Under the pieces are notes generated by a model, which worked only from the letters and a program-made list of their open reading frames with translations, did not search any database and was not told the origin of the DNA. Positions 8,593-17,058 of a stretch of DNA of 64,000 nt are shown here, in pieces (position 1 is the first letter of the stretch; every line of letters begins with the position of its first letter). This stretch comes from CATOSD01 sp965203135 (GTDB lineage Bacteria > Chloroflexota > Dehalococcoidia > Lucifugimonadales > CATOSD01): the NCBI GenBank assembly GCA_965203135.1, contig CBDBBO010000001.1, forward strand, positions 868,001 through 932,000, written 5' to 3'. The translations under genes were made by a program, and so were the position numbers.

Positions 8593-8621
8593 ATTCTAGG
8601 GCGTAGTGGCACCGCCGTCAA
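8593..8621 (-). promoter_or_regulatory. rplU promoter, sigma-70 type
   Basis: Read on the minus strand, TTGACG (8621-8616) and TAGAAT (8598-8593) are separated by 17 nt and lie about 18 nt before the rplU start codon. The same pair is conserved in the duplicated copy at 9684-9713, which supports it as functional. Confidence 0.75.
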
Positions 8622-8665
8622 TGCCTAGGCTCTGAAGTAACTGCTCAGAGTGGGCGATTGCCAAA

Positions 8666-8704
8666 GTCCCCTCTCCCAAGACTGGGAGAGGGTTAGGGTG
8701 AGGG
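8666..8704. repeat. Intergenic palindrome, variant copy
   Basis: A variant with arms CCCTCTCCC and GGGAGAGGG followed by TTAGGGTGAGGG. It sits between the rplU promoter and the end of the unknown gene at 8720-9217. Confidence 0.75.
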
Positions 8705-8719
8705 TTGAAGGCCCTTTGT

Positions 8720-9217
8720 TCAGACTGCGAGCTCTGCCCGAATGCCTTCGCCAAGGGCGTCTGGGTCAACACGTCCCTGCACCACAGCCTCTTCAACCAA
8801 TGCCTTGACGCGCCTCTTGGTGAGTCGTCGGCATCGATTCGCCTCTATTGCACCGGCAACCCTGCGAGCCACCATACCGAGTCGAACGTAATCGAGCCGA
8901 GACACGTCAACGTGCTTAACCACCATGTCGGTGACGGGGGTTCGTCCCTCGGTATCCGCCATTGCGTGATGTTCGGATTGGAGGTCCTCGTATTCCAACC
9001 AGACGATGTCGAGCCGGTCTATCCGGTCCCCTGCCGAGGCTATTGCCAGCGCGGCCTCCTCGACGTCCCGATCCGAGTCCGTTGAACAACGCCAGAAGGA
9101 CAGCGAGTTTTGCTGTGTTCTCAAATCGGCGGTCACCGCATCGGCCGGTATCTCACCTTCCGACAGCTCACTTGCGACCGCCCACTTGGCACGTGATATC
9201 TTGCGCGCGAGGAACAA
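8720..9217 (-). CDS. Hypothetical protein
   Basis: A 165-residue soluble protein of no family I can name. The TTG start lies a few nt after the stop of the preceding gene, so the two are probably cotranscribed. Visible features are KISRAKW, the segment LSEGEIPADAVTADLRT, a D/E-rich middle (DIVWLEYEDLQSEHHA) and a basic stretch near the end (RCRRLTKRRVKALVEEAV). The balanced, non-repetitive composition suggests a real gene. It belongs to the cassette between the two copies of the rplU leader. Confidence 0.55.
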   Translation of the reverse strand: MFLARKISRAKWAVASELSEGEIPADAVTADLRTQQNSLSFWRCSTDSDRDVEEAALAIASAGDRIDRLDIVWLEYEDLQSEHHAMADTEGRTPVTDMVVKHVDVSRLDYVRLGMVARRVAGAIEANRCRRLTKRRVKALVEEAVVQGRVDPDALGEGIRAELAV

Positions 9218-9220
9218 TAC

Positions 9221-9664
9221 CTATTCGCTCAAGTCCTCGATGACGTCGGACAGATACTGCTGCAACCAGGGTACTGGCTCGGAATGTGCCCTCAGCACCT
9301 CGAGCAACTCGGAATCACCCCACGATTCCGCAGCCTGGATTGCCGCATCCCTCATTTCGACACTGTCCTTGGTCAGACCGTCGCGAACGAGGCCCGCACG
9401 CCATGACTCCGATCCCACACACCCAAGACGCGCGAGGCAGCGCAGAACGGACGCCGCGAAGGTGGGTTGGGATACATCGACGCAGAACTCCTTAAGCCAG
9501 CGAGTAGCCTGCCTATCGCCAGCCTGCACCAGCGCCTTGGCGATGATCCGCTCAGCCGGGTGCACCACGCCATCCTCGACGGGAAGCTCTTCGAAACTCG
9601 CCCGTAGTTCGGCGGCAAGCCAGTCTTGGCGCTTGTCGACCGTCTGTAGAATCGCGTAGTCCAT
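9221..9664 (-). CDS. Hypothetical protein, HEAT-like, starting with rplU-derived codons
   Basis: A 147-residue protein that looks all-helical, with repeated helix pairs such as HPAERIIAKALVQAGDRQAT and DAAIQAAESWGDSELLEVL, suggestive of HEAT-type repeats (inference). Its first residues MDYAI and its upstream 60 nt match those of rplU, including promoter and leader. It therefore seems to be expressed from a duplicated ribosomal protein promoter. It is followed within a few nt by 8720-9217 on the same strand. Confidence 0.55.
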   Translation of the reverse strand: MDYAILQTVDKRQDWLAAELRASFEELPVEDGVVHPAERIIAKALVQAGDRQATRWLKEFCVDVSQPTFAASVLRCLARLGCVGSESWRAGLVRDGLTKDSVEMRDAAIQAAESWGDSELLEVLRAHSEPVPWLQQYLSDVIEDLSE

Positions 9665-9683
9665 TTTTGCAAACCTCGGGTGA

Positions 9684-9713
9684 ATTCTAGGATGTGGCGG
9701 GTGCGTGCGTCAA
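9684..9713 (-). promoter_or_regulatory. Duplicated rplU-type promoter
   Basis: Minus-strand TTGACG (9713-9708) and TAGAAT (9689-9684) have an 18-nt spacer. Leader and start codon match the rplU region closely: AGGTTT before the ATG and ATGGACTACGCGAT at the start. Confidence 0.7.
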
Positions 9714-9733
9714 TGTACAACTTGAGCCATCAG

Positions 9734-10690
9734 TCACTCCCTACGCCATAGGTGGAGGAATGCTGCGGCTTGGCCTTGAATAGCCGCGGTAAAGTCTCTA
9801 GGCAGCCTAACCCAAGGGAGAATCTCCTTTCTCCGAACGTCCCAGATGGCGTGACCCCACAATTGTTGCCATGTTCCCCCCTCCTCCGCCGCTTTCTGCA
9901 TCATGTATTGAATGGCCTGACGAAAGGCTCGCTTGGGCTTGGGTTTGCTGAACCAGAGTTTAAGAACCAACTGGTCGCTATCCGTGCGCATTCCTACTTC
10001 TGGCCTTACACTGATATCAAGCCCGGCTATTGCAATCGTCACTGGGGGAACTTGGAAGTAAGTGGCGTCCCGGCCTTTCCAAAGACTTGCATAGTTGCTG
10101 ACCACTTCTTCGTAATGACTCTTCTTCAAGGCGCTCTTCTGCCCATCCAACAGTGGGGTTAGATCGTTTTCTAGAATCGAAATGTCGTTTGTCTTCCAGT
10201 GAGCCGTCCTCAACGTATTTCTCATGTAGCCGTAAAAGTCTCGGCTCATGTATTGCCTTGGTGCGGCTTGCTGCACTCTCGCTTCGTCCACAATTCTTGG
10301 CTGTTCGGATGGTATGGCTGCGTAAAAGCGCGCGAAAGTTGCCATGGGTATGCTATTCATTAACCCCTCCTTATTTTGGGTTATGAAGTCTTCTGCCAGA
10401 CTATATACCCCATTTTTCAGGGTGTCAACCCGACTATTCGAGATGTCATCTACAAGTTGGAGTCTACCACGACCATTAGCAACAGAATCAACATATATGT
10501 CTCGGCACACTGAGCAGGGAACACAGAAATCAAAGGCGTTGTTGTCAATCCCTCTAATGTTGTCCCACTGCTGGCCGTCACAAATGCGTGAGAGGAACCC
10601 GCCTCCGTCCTGCAACCAGAAGTGAGTCCTGGGGTCAAGGCCGTAGGGACGGCCTGGCATTATCGGAATTGTCCAGTTTTCCTTTGCCAT
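9734..10690 (-). CDS. Hypothetical protein next to a type IIG restriction enzyme
   Basis: A 318-residue protein I do not recognise. It starts MAKENWTIPIMPGRPYG and contains CVPCSVCRD, a CxxCxxC-like cluster that could bind metal, followed by a long helical middle and a C-terminal basic helix (FSKPKPKRAFRQAIQYMMQK). No signal peptide or membrane segment is seen. Base composition is noticeably more AT-rich than the core genes around it, suggesting acquisition together with the restriction gene upstream. It might be an accessory or specificity partner, but nothing in the sequence proves that. Confidence 0.6.
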   Translation of the reverse strand: MAKENWTIPIMPGRPYGLDPRTHFWLQDGGGFLSRICDGQQWDNIRGIDNNAFDFCVPCSVCRDIYVDSVANGRGRLQLVDDISNSRVDTLKNGVYSLAEDFITQNKEGLMNSIPMATFARFYAAIPSEQPRIVDEARVQQAAPRQYMSRDFYGYMRNTLRTAHWKTNDISILENDLTPLLDGQKSALKKSHYEEVVSNYASLWKGRDATYFQVPPVTIAIAGLDISVRPEVGMRTDSDQLVLKLWFSKPKPKRAFRQAIQYMMQKAAEEGGTWQQLWGHAIWDVRRKEILPWVRLPRDFTAAIQGQAAAFLHLWRRE

Positions 10691-10781
10691 ACTGTGAGAA
10701 TACGATTCTACTTCCCAACGGAGTAGCTTCTAAGCGGCGGTAGTTTCAGCGATTTCTGAGGAAGATGAGAGGGGGTTCACC

Positions 10782-13700
10782 CTACACCGCCACCACCGCC
10801 CGCGTATCCCCCGCCGCCAGCGCGTTCATGTACGCCAGTACCATCTCCCGCGTCCGGTACCTGCCGAACTCCTTCTCGTCCTGCCTGCGCACGATCGGGA
10901 ACGTCTCCAGCACGTAGCCCGCGTCGTCGCGGTCGAGGCCGTACAGGTGGAAGTACAGCGCGTCCAGCCGCGCCCGCAGGTGGCGGCGCTCCTCCTCGTC
11001 CCACTTGAACGGCGGGCCGAGGTAGCCCAGGTCGCGCGCGAACGGCTCCATGTCGTGCGCGGTGTACGTCAGCTCCAGCACGTGGCGGCGGACGACGTCG
11101 CGGGCCGTCTCGTCGCCGAAGCGGCGGTCGTAGTCGTCAGGGGCGATGACGGGGAGCTGCTCGACGATGAAAAGGTTCAGGGTTTGGCCTTGAACCTTCT
11201 GCCGTACAATGAAGTCGAAAGCAATCGCGTTCAAGTTTGCGGCCAGTAACCATTCGTCGCGATTTTCTGACTCTGACTTCAGGATAGGCACCTTGTTGCC
11301 GAATCCAACGGCGGGAAGGATAGACGCGATAAACGTCCTCGCGTTAGTTGGCGAAGTTATTTCCTTAAATCCCAAGACCCAACGTGATTCTGGCGTCCAG
11401 TCGCACTCCTCGGCTGGCACCCAATAGGCGGGACTCGGCAGCCAATCGGGGTTTGCGTGTTCGTGAAGCTCTGCGGACTCTGGCTGATTGGGCCGATTCA
11501 GGTTGTCGGGATTCACTACCACACTCGCGGCTCGGTGGTCGTATGCCTGTACCATCTTTCCTTCGTATAACGGTAGGTACAGCTCTTCCCCTTTCCTCCA
11601 GCGGTTGCCCTGGACGGGGTAGAAACCATCTTCGTCCAGTTGGGAGGCGGTCCTGAACAGGCCGGAGTCGTTTGTCATGTGGAACATGGTGCTGTACTTC
11701 ACCGGCCACACGTGCCCTTGTTCACCCTTGGAGTGATCCACCAGCACGGGATGGCGTTCGTAGATGCGGCGGGTGATGTCGGCGTTGCGGCGGGAGCGAA
11801 ATACGGGGGCGGTGCCGGTGTTGGGGTTGACGCGGACGAAGTCGGAAGGGGCGAGTGGGAAGCAGCGGTCAGGGTCGTCGATGTCGGCGGGGTCGTGGAG
11901 GAAGAAGGCGCAGCTGGTCTGTGGGAAGGTGCGCTCCCTACCGCCGAAGACGAGGGCACAGAACTTGAATCGAGAATCGACGTCGGGGAAGAACGGCGGC
12001 AGCCCGGTTCCGAGCCGCCGGTTCTCGAAGTCGAACAGGCACGACACGCGCCCAGCGGTGGAGACGGAGCGGAAGAAGCGCGCGGCGGTCATATCACCGA
12101 AAATGCCGGAGGGCGTCAGCAGGCCCACGTAGCCATCGGTCTTGACGAGGGACATGGCGCGCTCCACGAACAGGGAGTAGAGGTTGATGTCGCCCCGGCC
12201 GAGCAGGGGGTAGTCGCCGCAGTTTCGCACCAGGCGGCCCAGACCGTCGGCCTGGTTTTTGGCAGCGTCGAATTCGTCCGCCAGCGGGTCGTAGTTGTCG
12301 CGCAGTTGGCGAATGGCCCGCCGCCTCGCGGCCGCCGTAGTAGAGAGGGCGACTTCCGGCTCGCGAGTGGCGAACCATTCCACTTCTTGTAGCTTGATGC
12401 GGTCCCAGGGCGGGTTGCTTATGACAGCGTCGAAACCGCCTTGAGGCCGCTCGTTCTGCCAGCCGCGCCAGACGCCCGGAAAGGCGGCCTCCCAGTGCAG
12501 GAAGGACTCGCGGCGAGCGATGAACGCAGCGTCGTACCATAGCTCCCTGAAACGCTCCTCGCCGGCGTCGTCCTGCGCGCCATCGACGGCGTCCGGGCCG
12601 CGCGCCAGGAGCGGCAGAAGGGTGGCGGAGTTCTGTGCCAGTACATCGAGCAGCGGAGTCTCGAACTCGGCGAGTGCCTTCTTCTTCATGCCGGCGGTGA
12701 GCCAGCGCAGGCCGCATAGGAAGTCGAGCACGCCGCGCAGATCGGAAGTGGTCTTCTCCACCGAACGGAAGAGCGTGGCGGACTCGTGAACCTCGGAGAT
12801 GTCGGCATCCGACTTTTCTTCGATCTGCTGCATCTCACCCGCAGCGAGTTCCATGTGGGAAATGGTTCGGCTGGCGAACAGTCCGCCGAACCGGTTCAGT
12901 TCTTCCAGGCCGTCCTGGACGCTCATGCCGATGAGGGAGTCACCGCAGCGCAGGTGGTGGTCGAGGAAGGACAGGGGCGCGCCGACGGTGAAGCTGTGCA
13001 GCCAGAGCGACACCTTGGCGAGTTCTACGGTCATGCTGTTCTTGTCCACACCGTAGATGCAGCGCTTAAGCACCATACGGCGAATGATGGCTTGGTCGGT
13101 CAGTTGCGCCTCGTCCATCACCCAATCGGCGGCTTTAGCGCGGCGTTGGATGTTCTCTCGGATTGATGCTACACGGCCCACCAGCGGGGACTGGTAGCCG
13201 TCAGTCAGCCAGTCGGCGGCGGCCGGTGCGGACTCCACCAGTTCGGCTACGTAGTCGGACAGGAAGTCCACGGCCGTGACGAGGAAGTGGCCGCTGCCCA
13301 TGGCGGGGTCGAGCACCTTGAGGTCCAGCACCGCCTCAGCGGGATCCAGCTTCCGCAGTTCCCTCAAGCGCTCTGCTTGGGGTCTGTGGTCAGACTTCAG
13401 CTCCGCGGCCCTGTCCTCGAAGGCGGCACGGCGCTCGTCCGCAAGAGGCTTGAGCGTGCGGTCGATGATGAGGTCGACCAGTTCCTGGGGCGTGTAGAAG
13501 CTGCCGCTATCCTTGCGGGCGTAGACATTGGGACGGACGGAGATGAATCCATATTCATCACGGACCGGCTCGTGCACGAGGAGCCGTTCGTAAATCGAAC
13601 CTAGTTGTTGCACCGACATGTCCCGGTAGTTGACAAACTTGGGCAGGGCTTCATCCGTGTGGCTCAGCGCGTAGATGATTGGGGCTATCTCGGCGTCGGA

Positions 13701-14867
13701 CAGCCGCGCGCGCTCCAGCAGCGGGGCAGCGTCCGACGCGAACAGGCCGCCGTTGTAGGGCGGCAGGCCGATAGACGGGTCGCCACGGTCGATAAGTTGG
13801 CACAGCGTGGCGAAGTGGTCGTAGTACGCCGATGCGACGGCGGAGAAGGCGTCGCCATCGCGGGTGCGGCGGGCCACGTCGTCACGCACACGCTTTCTCA
13901 AGCCGTAGTCGTCGTAACGCGAGTCGTTGACGGGCAGCAGGCCGCGGTCCTCGGCGTAAAGCACGAACAGCAGCCGGTACAGGAAGATGAGGGCGGAGTA
14001 ACGCACCTCCCGCATGTCGCTGGCGGAGTCTCGAGCCAGCACCCTCACAAGGTCAGGGAAGACCCTGTCGAATACTATCCTGGACAGGTCGTGCGCCACC
14101 CGCTCCTCGTATCGCCGGCCCTCCGCTAGCGCGGTCTCCAGGAAGGTGACGGTTGCGCCCTCTTCCAGCGTGAACGAGTCGCGACGGAACAGCAGGTTGA
14201 ACACGCGCAGCCGGTCGTCGTCGTCGCGCGCCAGGACCTGACCCAGATCAACCTCGAAGTAGGCGCTCGACCGCGGCCGGGCGCGCCCGTCGTACAGCCG
14301 CCACACCCGCCCGTTGGTGAGTATCCCCCAGCGGATGCGGCCCTCCGACACGGTTTCGGCAGTGGAGAGATACCGCAGCACCTGGCCGTGCGGCGTACCC
14401 GAGCGTCGTCGGCTGTCGCCTCCACGGGCGTCCAACGACAGCCCAAACCGCTTGCTCTCCTGGACGACGAGCGCGTCCTGGTAGCGGTCCGCGGGCGCAG
14501 GCCTCTGCGCGGCGCGGTCCTTCGCGTCTGCGTCCGCGAACAACAGGTGGTCGGGTATGTCCTCGTTGCGGTCTGCGCCCTGCTGGGGCAGGTAGTCGGC
14601 CCAGCCCAGCAGTTCGAGGACGGGCCGGATCAGGTCCTGCTCGGTGGTCGCCTCGTTGGGGGACGCGGCGGCGGCGAGCGCGTCGTGCCGCGCGCGAACG
14701 CCGGCGCGGAAGTCGTCGAACGCGGCAGCGTCATCCACCGACGCGCGCCACTCGCGCGTCTCGCGTATGCCCTCGCTGAGAAAATATTCGGTGAACAGCC
14801 GGCCCTGCAAGTCGATGCCTCGCGTTAGTAGTGGATGTAGTTTGGCATAGCGGTCAAGAGAAGGCAA
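10782..14867 (-). CDS. Type IIG-like restriction endonuclease/adenine-specific methyltransferase fusion (Eco57I type)
   Basis: A 1361-residue single-chain restriction-modification protein. The N-terminal part has EQDLIRPVLELLGWADY and a PD-(D/E)xK-like nuclease core with Asp131, Glu137 and Lys139 (DALVVQESKR), then RWGILTNGRVWRLYDG, common in this class. The gamma-type N6-adenine methyltransferase follows: motif I DPAMGSGHF at 520-528 and catalytic NPPW at 818-821. The C-terminal half (about 950-1250) would hold target recognition. No separate specificity, helicase or BREX/DISARM gene is adjacent, so a stand-alone type IIG/IIL enzyme is most likely. A PglX-like methyltransferase is less likely because of the nuclease motif. 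Confidence 0.85.
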   Translation of the reverse strand: MPSLDRYAKLHPLLTRGIDLQGRLFTEYFLSEGIRETREWRASVDDAAAFDDFRAGVRARHDALAAAASPNEATTEQDLIRPVLELLGWADYLPQQGADRNEDIPDHLLFADADAKDRAAQRPAPADRYQDALVVQESKRFGLSLDARGGDSRRRSGTPHGQVLRYLSTAETVSEGRIRWGILTNGRVWRLYDGRARPRSSAYFEVDLGQVLARDDDDRLRVFNLLFRRDSFTLEEGATVTFLETALAEGRRYEERVAHDLSRIVFDRVFPDLVRVLARDSASDMREVRYSALIFLYRLLFVLYAEDRGLLPVNDSRYDDYGLRKRVRDDVARRTRDGDAFSAVASAYYDHFATLCQLIDRGDPSIGLPPYNGGLFASDAAPLLERARLSDAEIAPIIYALSHTDEALPKFVNYRDMSVQQLGSIYERLLVHEPVRDEYGFISVRPNVYARKDSGSFYTPQELVDLIIDRTLKPLADERRAAFEDRAAELKSDHRPQAERLRELRKLDPAEAVLDLKVLDPAMGSGHFLVTAVDFLSDYVAELVESAPAAADWLTDGYQSPLVGRVASIRENIQRRAKAADWVMDEAQLTDQAIIRRMVLKRCIYGVDKNSMTVELAKVSLWLHSFTVGAPLSFLDHHLRCGDSLIGMSVQDGLEELNRFGGLFASRTISHMELAAGEMQQIEEKSDADISEVHESATLFRSVEKTTSDLRGVLDFLCGLRWLTAGMKKKALAEFETPLLDVLAQNSATLLPLLARGPDAVDGAQDDAGEERFRELWYDAAFIARRESFLHWEAAFPGVWRGWQNERPQGGFDAVISNPPWDRIKLQEVEWFATREPEVALSTTAAARRRAIRQLRDNYDPLADEFDAAKNQADGLGRLVRNCGDYPLLGRGDINLYSLFVERAMSLVKTDGYVGLLTPSGIFGDMTAARFFRSVSTAGRVSCLFDFENRRLGTGLPPFFPDVDSRFKFCALVFGGRERTFPQTSCAFFLHDPADIDDPDRCFPLAPSDFVRVNPNTGTAPVFRSRRNADITRRIYERHPVLVDHSKGEQGHVWPVKYSTMFHMTNDSGLFRTASQLDEDGFYPVQGNRWRKGEELYLPLYEGKMVQAYDHRAASVVVNPDNLNRPNQPESAELHEHANPDWLPSPAYWVPAEECDWTPESRWVLGFKEITSPTNARTFIASILPAVGFGNKVPILKSESENRDEWLLAANLNAIAFDFIVRQKVQGQTLNLFIVEQLPVIAPDDYDRRFGDETARDVVRRHVLELTYTAHDMEPFARDLGYLGPPFKWDEEERRHLRARLDALYFHLYGLDRDDAGYVLETFPIVRRQDEKEFGRYRTREMVLAYMNALAAGDTRAVVAV

Positions 14868-14898
14868 GGGCTGGAGGCACGAGTAAGCCTTCCGAATT

Positions 14899-14938
14899 GT
14901 CCCCTCTCCCTTGATGGGAGAGGGTCAGGGTGAGGGTG
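14899..14938. repeat. Intergenic palindrome, variant copy
   Basis: A CCCTCTCCC/GGGAGAGGG variant like that at 8666-8704, just upstream of the restriction gene start and next to the large repeat. Confidence 0.75.
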
Positions 14939-14967
14939 ACGGCGACCCTCCCCCTCACCCCTTACCC

Positions 14968-15471
14968 GCAACCACCCCGAAAATCGTGTCCCAATCCTCC
15001 CCAACCGCGTAACCCAAACGCCACACCCGTTCCCATCAGCGCGCAATCCCTTCCCATCTGTGTCACAAAAATTCCCACTCCCAGGCCACTCCCACGACGT
15101 TATGTCAAGTAGGCCTGCCTCGCGCCAACAAAACGGCGGATTCGCCCCGACGTTGCGGCAACTGTCTAACCCTTCCATTCCGAGCGTAGCCGAGGAATCT
15201 AGAGCGTTCACAGGCACCTAACCCTGACCACCCTCTTGATTCTACAGCACACACGTGCTATTTTCTACCTGATAGGCGCTGTCGCCGCCGGTTGTGCACT
15301 AGGGGCGGGGCCTACCCTGAGCCTGTCGAACGGGTCACACTCTGCCACATTCTGCGCAATACGTGTGACGAACCTTAACAACTTAGCTCACAGAAAGTGA
15401 CAAGAACATCGGCCCGCCCAGCTACGGAATGGGCAGAAAGTAGCAGAACTGAGCAGATTTTTCGCAAAGCC
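14968..15471 (-). repeat. Large intergenic repeat, copy 1 (about 504 bp)
   Basis: Read on the minus strand, this stretch matches copy 2 at 44615-45122 along its whole length, with diverged blocks. Shared blocks include GCTTTGCGAAAAA, TTCTGCTAC...TTCTGCCC, GTAGAAAATAGCACGTGTGT, CTACTTGACATAA and ATTGGGACA. Compared with copy 2 it carries two extra short elements: GCCTACCCTGAGCCTGTCGA (from 15310) and TAGATTCCTCGGCTACGCTC (around 15180-15205). No coding frame is conserved between the copies. This fills the gap between the restriction gene and hisF. Confidence 0.8.
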
Positions 15472-15480
15472 CCGCCCAAA

Positions 15481-15520
15481 GTCCCTTCCCCCTCGCAGGG
15501 GGAAGGTTAGGATGGGGGTG
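15481..15520. repeat. Intergenic palindrome, full copy
   Basis: A full-length copy directly between the large repeat and the hisF stop. Confidence 0.85.
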
Positions 15521-15532
15521 AAACGCAGCCCC

Positions 15533-16369
15533 TCAGTCCGCAGGCCGCTCGCGCGGGCGGATGGGCAGCCCGCGCTCGGACAGGTAGCGCTTGGCCTGCT
15601 GGATGGTGTAGTCGCCATAGTGAAAAATGCTGGCCGCGAGCACCGCGTCCGCCCTGCCCGTCTCCAGCGCGTCGTACAGGTGCTCCAGCTTGCCCGCGCC
15701 GCCGCTGGCGATGACCGGCACGCCCACGCCGTCGGATATGGCGCGAATCAGCTCCAGGTCGTAGCCCGTGAGCTGCCCGTCGGTGTCCATGCTGGTGACG
15801 AGCAACTCCCCGGTCCCGATCTCGGTCGCGCGGCGCGCCCACTTGAGCGCGTCGATGCCGGTGGGTGTGCGCCCGCCGTGGGTGTAGACCTCCCACACGG
15901 AGTCCCCGTCCACGGGCAGGTCGGCGCCGCCGCCGCGGGCCACCGCCCCGGCGCGCTCGCCGTCGGCTATGCGCTTGACGTCCAGGGCGACCACTATGCA
16001 CTGGCTGCCGAAGAAGTCGGCGGCGTCGGCCACCAGCCGAGGGTCGGCGACCGCGGCGGTGTTGAGCGACACCTTGTCCGCGCCCGCCTCCAGCATCCTG
16101 CGAACGTCCGCCAGGTTGCGCAGTCCGCCGCCCACGGTCAGCGGGATGAACACCTGCTCGGACACCTGCTCGACCACGCCGAGCATTATGCCGCGGGCGT
16201 CGGAACTGGCGGTGATGTCCAGGAAGACCAGTTCGTCGGCGCCCTCGCTGTTATAGGAGGACGCCAGCTCGGCAGGGTCGCCGGCGTCGCGGATGTTGAC
16301 GAAGCTGACGCCCTTGACCACGCGGCCCCGGTCAACGTCCAGGCAGGGGATGATCCTCTTGGTGAGCAC
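15533..16369 (-). CDS. hisF: Imidazole glycerol phosphate synthase, cyclase subunit HisF
   Basis: HisF uses ammonia from HisH to form imidazole glycerol phosphate and AICAR. The (beta/alpha)8 barrel signatures are present: KRIIPCLDVDRGRVVKGV with the first catalytic Asp, LTVGGGLRN, ADKVSLNTAAV, VVALDVKR with the second Asp region, and PVIASGGAGK. At 278 residues it is some 20 longer than usual because of an insertion between VVALDVKR and VYTHGGR (IADGERAGAVARGGGADLPV). The short tail RPRERPAD is also extra. Only a methyltransferase gene separates it from hisA. Confidence 0.95.
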   Translation of the reverse strand: MLTKRIIPCLDVDRGRVVKGVSFVNIRDAGDPAELASSYNSEGADELVFLDITASSDARGIMLGVVEQVSEQVFIPLTVGGGLRNLADVRRMLEAGADKVSLNTAAVADPRLVADAADFFGSQCIVVALDVKRIADGERAGAVARGGGADLPVDGDSVWEVYTHGGRTPTGIDALKWARRATEIGTGELLVTSMDTDGQLTGYDLELIRAISDGVGVPVIASGGAGKLEHLYDALETGRADAVLAASIFHYGDYTIQQAKRYLSERGLPIRPRERPAD

Positions 16370-16375
16370 GGCGGG

Positions 16376-16942
16376 CTACTTTCGCATCACCAGCATGTAG
16401 TGGTGGTCGTTGAGGTTGTGCGCGGTCTCGATGTGGAAGCCAAGCTCCCGCGCCATGTCGCCGACCTCTGTCTCGTCCAGGCGGCGGTTCACCGGAGGGC
16501 CGTCCTCGGCGGTCTCCTTGTGCTCCAGCGTCGCGAGCCAGCCGCCCTTGCGAAGGCAGCGCCGCGCCTCGGAGAGCATGGTGGTTGGCGATTCGGTCTC
16601 GTGCAGCACGAACGCGATGAACGCGCCGTCCAGGCTGTCGTCCTCCAGCGGCAGCTCGTTCTCGCCGGCCAGCTTGAGCTCCACGTTGGTCAGGTTGACG
16701 GACCTCACCTGCTCCGCCGTGGCGTCCAGCATCTCCTGCTGCACGTCGATGGCGTACACCCTGCCGTCGAACAGGTACTTGGCGAACGGAATGGTGAAGA
16801 AGCCGGGGCCGCAGCCTATGTCGGCGACCTCGTGGTACACCAGCACCGGCAGCATCGAGATGAGCCGCTGGGGGTCGGTGGTCTCGTAGCGGTCGGCGGA
16901 CAACAGTTCCGCCTTATCGTGGTGATCGTACTTTTCAGACAT
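16376..16942 (-). CDS. Class I SAM-dependent methyltransferase
   Basis: The 188-residue protein has a Rossmann methyltransferase core: motif I VADIGCGPGFFTIPFA, the acidic strand end VYAIDVQQEML, LPLEDDSLDGAFIAFVLHE, and RCLRKGGWLATLEHKE. It resembles the UbiE/Methyltransf_11 group; the substrate cannot be told. Its position between hisF and hisA on the same strand, 6 nt before hisF, suggests cotranscription. It has no known role in histidine synthesis. The His-rich start MSEKYDHHDKAELL is common in such small methyltransferases. Confidence 0.85.
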   Translation of the reverse strand: MSEKYDHHDKAELLSADRYETTDPQRLISMLPVLVYHEVADIGCGPGFFTIPFAKYLFDGRVYAIDVQQEMLDATAEQVRSVNLTNVELKLAGENELPLEDDSLDGAFIAFVLHETESPTTMLSEARRCLRKGGWLATLEHKETAEDGPPVNRRLDETEVGDMARELGFHIETAHNLNDHHYMLVMRK

Positions 16943-16978
16943 GGGTTTGTGTCCTCGAATGGTCTGGGTGATTCGTCT

Positions 16979-17058
16979 GTCCCTTCCCCCTTGACGGGGA
17001 AGGCTGGGAGCTTCGTTCGTCCCTTCCCCCTTGATGGGGGAAGGTTAGGATGGGGGTG
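16979..17058. repeat. Intergenic palindrome, tandem pair
   Basis: A shorter unit (16979-17008) is followed by a full one (17019-17058). The full unit runs into the 3' end of hisA and supplies its last codons and stop. Confidence 0.8.

Noticed and set aside
14968..15471. Protein-coding role for the large repeat
   Set aside because: A frame open in copy 1 (on the minus strand) is broken by several stops in copy 2.
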